From assembly GCA_043787975.1 (NCBI GenBank), contig JAYVUK010000062.1:1-64000 (forward strand): a stretch of DNA of 64,000 nt. Reading direction: 5' to 3'. Position 1 is the first letter of the stretch. Each line of letters begins with the position of its first letter. Origin of the DNA: JAPLDA01 sp043787975 (GTDB lineage Bacteria; Bacteroidota; Bacteroidia; AKYH767-A; 2013-40CM-41-45). Positions 59,025 through 64,000 of this stretch are shown piece by piece. The translations under genes and the position numbers were made by a program. A model generated the notes under the pieces. The model was not told where the DNA came from. It made no database searches and was given only the letters and a program-made list of their open reading frames with translations.

Positions 59025-61064
59025 TTACTGTACAATCATCTTTTTAGTAACAGCATCAGAGCCTGTACTTACTTTGTAAGTATAAATGCCAGAAGCAAAT
59101 TTTGTTGCATCAATAGTGAGTTTATGAGCGCCTGCCCCATAGTTAGAATATTTTTGAACTGATAGTACGCGACCTAATAAGTCAGTCACTTCAACACTCA
59201 CATCAGCAACTTTCTTCAGGTTGATATTTACTGAAGTTGTTCCACGGAATGGATTCGGGAAATTTGATGAAATGGTAAATGAAGGAGTATTGATTGTTGC
59301 AATTCCGACGGTAGGATTAGCAGGACAAGGAGGAGGAGCAAAGCTTCCTGTGGGAATATCATTCACAGGTACACCTACATAAACTTCGTCATTAGAACCA
59401 TCAGCATTATTACCTGACTCACAAGGGAAGCTGGTACCGCTCAAAGTTGTTCCGGGAGCAAAATCGCGCTGATAAGTCATGTGAACCTGACTATCAACAT
59501 TTTTTGCCATACATGGATACGCTCCATCATAACTCTCACCATCAACAGGCTGAGAAGCTAACACAACATCATAAGCACTGTCAGTCGGGTTGGTCCAATG
59601 CGCACCGCCATCAGTCGATTTAATAATATACGGGTGCATGAACATCTGGTTATAAATGGATGTATCAGATAATTCATCGGTAGCCATGTAAGAAAGATAA
59701 ATGTTGTTGCTTGCATCAACACCTGCTTTTGGCATTAAGACAAATGCGACTAAGCCGGTACCATAATAGCCCATCGGATTTTCAAGTGTATCACCTCCGC
59801 AACCAATAGGTACGCTGATTTGTCCATCGCCATTGACATCAGGAATTCCAGCGAGCTCAGTAGGGTGATTATCAGCCATGGTCTCATTCCAATAACATAT
59901 ACTTTGTGTTTGGAAATAACTCAAGCCTGTTCCGCCCGGAGCTTCCAATGAACGGGTTCTTCCGTAAAATACATGTACCAGATTGTTATTGTCAATTAAT
60001 ACCGTTGCATCGCTGGCGCCAGACCAAAGTGTATCTGCAATTAAATCACCATCTATATCGGTATTCATTGTAGCACCATCATAAAGTGGAATAGGGTATT
60101 GGTCAATAATTCTTTTTGTTGTCCAGGTAACTCCATTGTCAATAGATTTTAAAAGCGTTACATCGGTCCCAAAATCACCTATCACAACTGCAACTACATT
60201 GCCTCTTATATCGATTGAATACATATCCGCACTAACAGCACGAATGTCTGTTCCGAAAATCATTCCCGGAAGTTCAATTTTAGGTTCCCAGTTAGCACCA
60301 TCTACGTATCTTGAATAATACATGGGTCCAGTAGCTGTACCCGTACCTTGCCAAATCGCATGGAAACTATGACCATCTCCGCCTGCGACAGCTTTTGGCC
60401 ATAAGTCAACTCCTTCAGTTGTATTCGGAATTGAACCGGGAGATGCCCATGTACCACTTCCTTGCGTTGCACTCCAGGTCGGGATTTGACCACCGGCACC
60501 AACGGTTGAAGTATGCGCTAAAACCAATTCTTCAAATCCTGCACATGCAACATTCTGAAATCCTGTACGGATTCCCTCAATACGTGCAGTAGGTACTGGC
60601 TGCCATGTTGCGCCACCATTCGATGAGTAATTGTAACCTGTCCCGCGATCAGGCCAAACAGTTGCTGTGTTACCTGTCAGAGACATCGTCCAGGTAGCAC
60701 TGATTTTACCTCCGTTATTAACAACACGGTTACTGATCGTACCATTGGTTTGCAAATCGTATGTACTTGTTCCAATAACGGTTTCAGGAATCAAAGGTGG
60801 AATCCAAGCACTCCTAACAGCACCATTGCGATGAGCAGGAGCTGTTCTCGGATGAGAAACAGATCTTGAAGCAGATGAATTCAAAGATGGTTGAGCTTCA
60901 AAAGGACCACCTGCAAGTTTCTGAACAGGCTGATGCGGTTTGTTCACAAAAGCTGAGCTGGTTTTAATTCTCTGCGCCTGTGCTGATTTTGCAGTCGGGC
61001 TTTGTTGAGCAAATAATCCTGAGCTAAACAAAAACACTCCGGTAAAAAGTAATAGTTTTTTCAT
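59025..61064 (-). CDS. T9SS-secreted protein, tandem paralog B
   Basis: The 679-aa protein aligns almost end to end with paralog A: a signal peptide ending L-F-A-Q-Q, the L-A-G-G-P-F-E-A-Q-P-S-L-N-S-S segment near residue 50, the same blades, the calcium-like loops (D-I-D-G-D-L-I-A-D, D-V-N-G-D-G-Q-I-S) and the same sorting domain. Differences cluster in the N-terminal 60 residues and in the acidic loops; paralog B has three extra residues overall. Each copy has its own terminator, so they are separate transcription units. The function is unknown. Confidence 0.82.
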   Translation of the reverse strand: MKKLLLFTGVFLFSSGLFAQQSPTAKSAQAQRIKTSSAFVNKPHQPVQKLAGGPFEAQPSLNSSASRSVSHPRTAPAHRNGAVRSAWIPPLIPETVIGTSTYDLQTNGTISNRVVNNGGKISATWTMSLTGNTATVWPDRGTGYNYSSNGGATWQPVPTARIEGIRTGFQNVACAGFEELVLAHTSTVGAGGQIPTWSATQGSGTWASPGSIPNTTEGVDLWPKAVAGGDGHSFHAIWQGTGTATGPMYYSRYVDGANWEPKIELPGMIFGTDIRAVSADMYSIDIRGNVVAVVIGDFGTDVTLLKSIDNGVTWTTKRIIDQYPIPLYDGATMNTDIDGDLIADTLWSGASDATVLIDNNNLVHVFYGRTRSLEAPGGTGLSYFQTQSICYWNETMADNHPTELAGIPDVNGDGQISVPIGCGGDTLENPMGYYGTGLVAFVLMPKAGVDASNNIYLSYMATDELSDTSIYNQMFMHPYIIKSTDGGAHWTNPTDSAYDVVLASQPVDGESYDGAYPCMAKNVDSQVHMTYQRDFAPGTTLSGTSFPCESGNNADGSNDEVYVGVPVNDIPTGSFAPPPCPANPTVGIATINTPSFTISSNFPNPFRGTTSVNINLKKVADVSVEVTDLLGRVLSVQKYSNYGAGAHKLTIDATKFASGIYTYKVSTGSDAVTKKMIVQ

Positions 61065-61226
61065 TTGGTTTATTGGATTTAGTTAGACAATAATTGGTTT
61101 TTAATTCAAGACAAATTTAGAGAAAGTTTTTGTCCATACAACTTAAAAATTAAATTTTTTCACTGAATTGGTCATTAGTTTGTCAAATTTTGAATGAATG
61201 ATAAGTTGACAAACTGATTTAGTCTG

Positions 61227-62492
61227 TTATTTTCTCAGCGAGATATTTTTCAGTTGTTCTTTAAAGAATCTGAAATCAGCAAAAGATGGAATTAATTCAG
61301 CCGTTTTAAATTTTGAAAACTTCCTGAAAATTAAAAACAACAGCAAGCCGGTAACAAGATAAGAACAACACGATGTTATGGCTGCTCCTGTCATTTGATA
61401 ACGCGGAATCAGGAAGAAAGAAAGGATGATCGTAACAACGAATCCCGCTAGCGAAGTAAGGGTGTTCAAATAATGTTTTCCGATGCCTGAAAAGTAATGC
61501 GAGACCATCATGTTGAAACCGAAAAATGCAATTCCCGGAGAGGTGATGAGCAGCAACATGCGAACTGCTCCGAAATTTTTTCCAAAAACAAATTCATAAA
61601 ACGAAGCCGGGAATAAAATCAGAAGTACGACAATCAACGTGGTTGCTGAAAATGAAAACTTGGCAAGCCTCAGCGTGAGTAATTTTGCGTAATCAGGATT
61701 TGTTGTGTTCGCGATGCGCGCGTATTGCACGAGCGCAATGCTTCGCGCCACCAGCCAGCAGGCATCTGCAAGCGCAACAGCAACAGAATAAATACCCACG
61801 GCAGATTTTCCACTGGTATGATCGAGCATATAAAAGCTGAAACGATAGTTGAGTGTTTGAACCAGCATGGCAAACTGTACATAAAATCCATACTTGAGGA
61901 TTTGTCTCAACACAGGAAGAAGATTTTCGAGTGAAGCAATTTTTATATCATCTTTCAGAAAATAAATACTTAAGATAAAACTCACTCCGTAACTGATGTA
62001 AAGTGCGTGGATGTATGAAGTCACATTCCTGTTGCCGGAATATATCTCAAGTGATAAAACAAAAATCAAAATCGCGATCTGAACGAGGTTAACCATGTTC
62101 TGTTCATTGATTTTTTCTTTACCGGTAAGCAATGAGACATTGGCAGAAGTGAGTGAAGCAAGCAGTGAGAGAATCAAAATGTCGATGGTAGAACCGGGCG
62201 GAATCAGGTTTAAGTTTCTCAGCACAAACGAAAAAACGACCGAGCAGAGTACCGACCACGTGATGGCAGGCACGAACAATTTGAAAAAATCAAAGCGAGG
62301 TAAAAGATAAATGAGCGCCGTTCCTCCGAAAATATTACTGACCATCGTAATGATCGTGATGCCAAGAAGCAGGATTGAAATTTCTCCGCGTCCTTCGGCG
62401 CCAAGAAATTTTGTGGAAAGGATGATGATTAAAAAACTGAATACCGAAGCAAGAAGCCGTGTGGAAAAAGTGGAAATAATTTTTTTAAACAT
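61227..62492 (-). CDS. Polysaccharide (O-unit) flippase, Wzx-like
   Basis: The 421-aa protein has 12 transmembrane helices and starts F-S-T-R-L-L-A-S-V-F-S-F-L-I-I-I-L-S-T-K-F-L-G-A-E-G-R-G-E, the normal opening of the polysaccharide biosynthesis / MOP flippase family. It would move lipid-linked sugar repeats across the inner membrane. It lies in one direction with a methyltransferase and a glycosyltransferase, so this end of the window is part of a surface polysaccharide cluster continuing to the right. Confidence 0.88.
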   Translation of the reverse strand: MFKKIISTFSTRLLASVFSFLIIILSTKFLGAEGRGEISILLLGITIITMVSNIFGGTALIYLLPRFDFFKLFVPAITWSVLCSVVFSFVLRNLNLIPPGSTIDILILSLLASLTSANVSLLTGKEKINEQNMVNLVQIAILIFVLSLEIYSGNRNVTSYIHALYISYGVSFILSIYFLKDDIKIASLENLLPVLRQILKYGFYVQFAMLVQTLNYRFSFYMLDHTSGKSAVGIYSVAVALADACWLVARSIALVQYARIANTTNPDYAKLLTLRLAKFSFSATTLIVVLLILFPASFYEFVFGKNFGAVRMLLLITSPGIAFFGFNMMVSHYFSGIGKHYLNTLTSLAGFVVTIILSFFLIPRYQMTGAAITSCCSYLVTGLLLFLIFRKFSKFKTAELIPSFADFRFFKEQLKNISLRK

Positions 62493-62513
62493 GACAGGTT
62501 TCTATAGAATCAA

Positions 62514-63323
62514 TTATATTTTTTTTCCGGAAACGGTCAACTCAAACACCGTATCGGGAGATGAGAAAGGGACAAAAGAATGAGCCGGATATTTTTTTTG
62601 TGTAAAGATGGCGCAAAGGGTATTGGAAACATGAAAAAGATTTTTCCTGGATTCAGGAGGGCATCCGTCTAAAATCCCGGCACATACTTCGTATCGCACC
62701 TGTTCAGGGCTTCGCGCATAGTCATGCCAGACAATAATTGAATGTTCATCACGCAAAAGTTGAAAGACATTTTGTGTATCCGTTTTTACCTGGTCGTAAT
62801 GATGGTCGCCATCCACAAAAATCAGATCAAACTTTTTTCCAAGAGACTTAAAATCGAATGTTGATGAATGATGTTGAATGTGTTTTACATTGGGAAGGTG
62901 CCCTGAAAAAAAACGGTGCAACTGAATGTACTTTTCATGCAAACCCATTTTTCGCATGTCAGCATCGGGCAAGTTGATGGTGACACATTCTTTTGCAACC
63001 GAAGCGACATTGGCAACACTTTCTCCTCGCCACGTTCCGATTTCAAGATACATGCAATCCGAAAACTTTCTTGCCAGCATTTTAAGCAAAGCCAGATCGG
63101 ATGGCAAAGAAGTTCCGTCCAGAAAACTATACGGTGATACGGTCTCGTTCATGCCCGGGAATAAATCAAGGATGTCCAGGACGGGAAGTCCGGAAGAAAA
63201 GCCGGGATGTTTTTTTTGAATCAGTTTTTGAAAATTATCTTCATGCTCAAGAACAGTAAGGATGCTTTTCGGATTTGTGATCAGCGTTTTTAAGATCCCG
63301 ATTGCTTTTGAAATTTTCGACAT
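62514..63323 (-). CDS. Class I SAM-dependent methyltransferase (Methyltransf_24 type)
   Basis: The 269-aa protein has the SAM-binding motif I as Y-L-E-I-G-T-W-R-G-E-S near residue 95 and the post-I acidic region. F-V-D-G-D-H-H-Y-D near 165 is typical of this family, in which the acidic and His residues bind a metal. It lies 21 nt upstream of the flippase gene in the same direction, so methylation of a sugar in the surface glycan is the best guess. No other substrate clue. Confidence 0.85.
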   Translation of the reverse strand: MSKISKAIGILKTLITNPKSILTVLEHEDNFQKLIQKKHPGFSSGLPVLDILDLFPGMNETVSPYSFLDGTSLPSDLALLKMLARKFSDCMYLEIGTWRGESVANVASVAKECVTINLPDADMRKMGLHEKYIQLHRFFSGHLPNVKHIQHHSSTFDFKSLGKKFDLIFVDGDHHYDQVKTDTQNVFQLLRDEHSIIVWHDYARSPEQVRYEVCAGILDGCPPESRKNLFHVSNTLCAIFTQKKYPAHSFVPFSSPDTVFELTVSGKKI

Positions 63324-63373
63324 GTGATTAAAAGAAGGTTGTTGAGTTGGAGAATCAGATTTTTAGTGTCTTG

Positions 63374-64000
63374 TTATTTTCTCGAGAGAACTCGCTTGTA
63401 AATATCCGTGAATTTTTTTCCAACCACATCGTACGAAAATTTTTCGATGGCATTTTTCCGAATTTCGTTCTTGTCGAAAGCGTTGTGTTTATCCAGCATC
63501 CGGTTTAATTTTTCAAACAACGCTTTTTCATCTTTTGCATTCACCAGCATTCCGTTTGTTGAATCGATGAGTTCAGGTATTCCTCCCACGTTGCTGGAAA
63601 CAACCGGAACTCCGCTCGCAAGCGCTTCTATAATAACGCACGGCAGGTTTTCGAAATTGCTAAAAAGTAAAAGAACATCCGATTCGCGGAGCATGTCAGC
63701 AACTTTTTCGATCGACAGATCAGTGTAAAAATGAATAACGGTATTGAGTAATCCGAATCGCTTTGCAACCGTCATGGCATTCGGTGATTTTTTTTCGCTG
63801 ATGATATCCACTTCAAAATCATTCCGGGTTTCTGAAAGTTCTTTAATCACTTGTAAAATTCCGCTAGTGTTTTTTTGCCATTCCAGCAACGTGGAAATGT
63901 GAATGATCTTGATTTTAGGATTTGGTATTTTATCAGCAATGCTAAACAGGTTGGTGTTTACCACGTTGGGAACCACCTCAAATTTTTTTCCAAATCCTTT
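63374..64000 (-). CDS. Glycosyltransferase family 4 (group 1), C-terminal part
   Basis: The frame is open to the right edge, so the N-terminal donor half is outside the window. The visible part has V-P-N-V-V-N-T-N-L-F, the GT4 hinge, then the nucleotide-sugar site with F-E-N-L-P-C-V-I-I-E-A-L-A-S-G-V-P-V-V and G-G-I-P-E-L-I. The E-x7-E motif is intact. It transfers a sugar from a nucleotide donor to a lipid-linked glycan. A GTG near 63976 is not a credible start, since the hinge would be at residue 2. Confidence 0.9.
   Translation of the reverse strand, partial: KGFGKKFEVVPNVVNTNLFSIADKIPNPKIKIIHISTLLEWQKNTSGILQVIKELSETRNDFEVDIISEKKSPNAMTVAKRFGLLNTVIHFYTDLSIEKVADMLRESDVLLLFSNFENLPCVIIEALASGVPVVSSNVGGIPELIDSTNGMLVNAKDEKALFEKLNRMLDKHNAFDKNEIRKNAIEKFSYDVVGKKFTDIYKRVLSRK

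Overview
The window is one contiguous piece of a Bacteroidota chromosome, most likely Chitinophagales/Sphingobacteriia-like. The evidence is four or five secreted proteins with type IX secretion (T9SS) C-terminal sorting domains, TamL-type Omp85 lipoprotein, a short (289-aa) primary sigma factor, a fused branched-chain 2-oxoacid dehydrogenase E1, bacillithiol synthesis (BshB1), and many Bacteroidota-type promoters (TTG or TTTG, 19-23 nt, TAnnTTTG). Base composition and codon use look uniform; I see no phage, insertion sequence, CRISPR array, rRNA or tRNA.

Layout. 1-2.5 kb: 3' part of a giant repeat-rich T9SS surface protein whose near-identical 156-bp repeats carry an in-frame stop. 2.6-8.5 kb: DUF4197 lipoprotein, ECF sigma factor with a small membrane protein, CinA, a Rid protein, a lipid A-type acyltransferase and a class A beta-lactamase-like serine hydrolase. 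8.5-18.7 kb: a purine-to-ureide operon, in order xdhA, xdhB, puuD, allB, alc, uraD, hiuH and a DUF6986 aldolase-like gene. Together these take hypoxanthine/xanthine through urate, 5-hydroxyisourate, OHCU, allantoin and allantoate to ureidoglycolate and urea. 18.7-26.3 kb: rarA, a TonB-type outer-membrane receptor, a 43-aa small protein, a DEAD-box helicase and a T9SS protein. 26.4-30.7 kb: a polyphosphate module (SixA-like phosphatase, Lys-rich basic protein overlapping ppk1, ppx) followed by a tiny Cys-containing membrane protein. 30.7-42 kb: fused E1, MgtE, TamL, class I FBP aldolase, AccD, rpsO. 42-48.6 kb: pnp, a second repeat-rich T9SS protein, rpoD. 48.7-54.3 kb: a leftward cytochrome c maturation operon ccmB-C-D-E-F plus a DUF2520 gene; CcmE has Cys in place of the haem-binding His. 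54.4-61 kb: a beta-CASP MBL hydrolase, bshB1 and a tandem pair of paralogous T9SS proteins. 61.2 kb to the right edge: surface polysaccharide genes (flippase, methyltransferase, truncated glycosyltransferase).

The least explained feature is a set of short intergenic elements, each made by iterating one 6-8 nt word and its reverse complement. They sit mostly just upstream of start codons, use a different word at each locus, and fill almost every gap of the ccm operon. The other points worth attention are the DUF6986 enzyme at the end of the ureide operon, the Lys-rich protein coupled to ppk1, and the variant CcmE.
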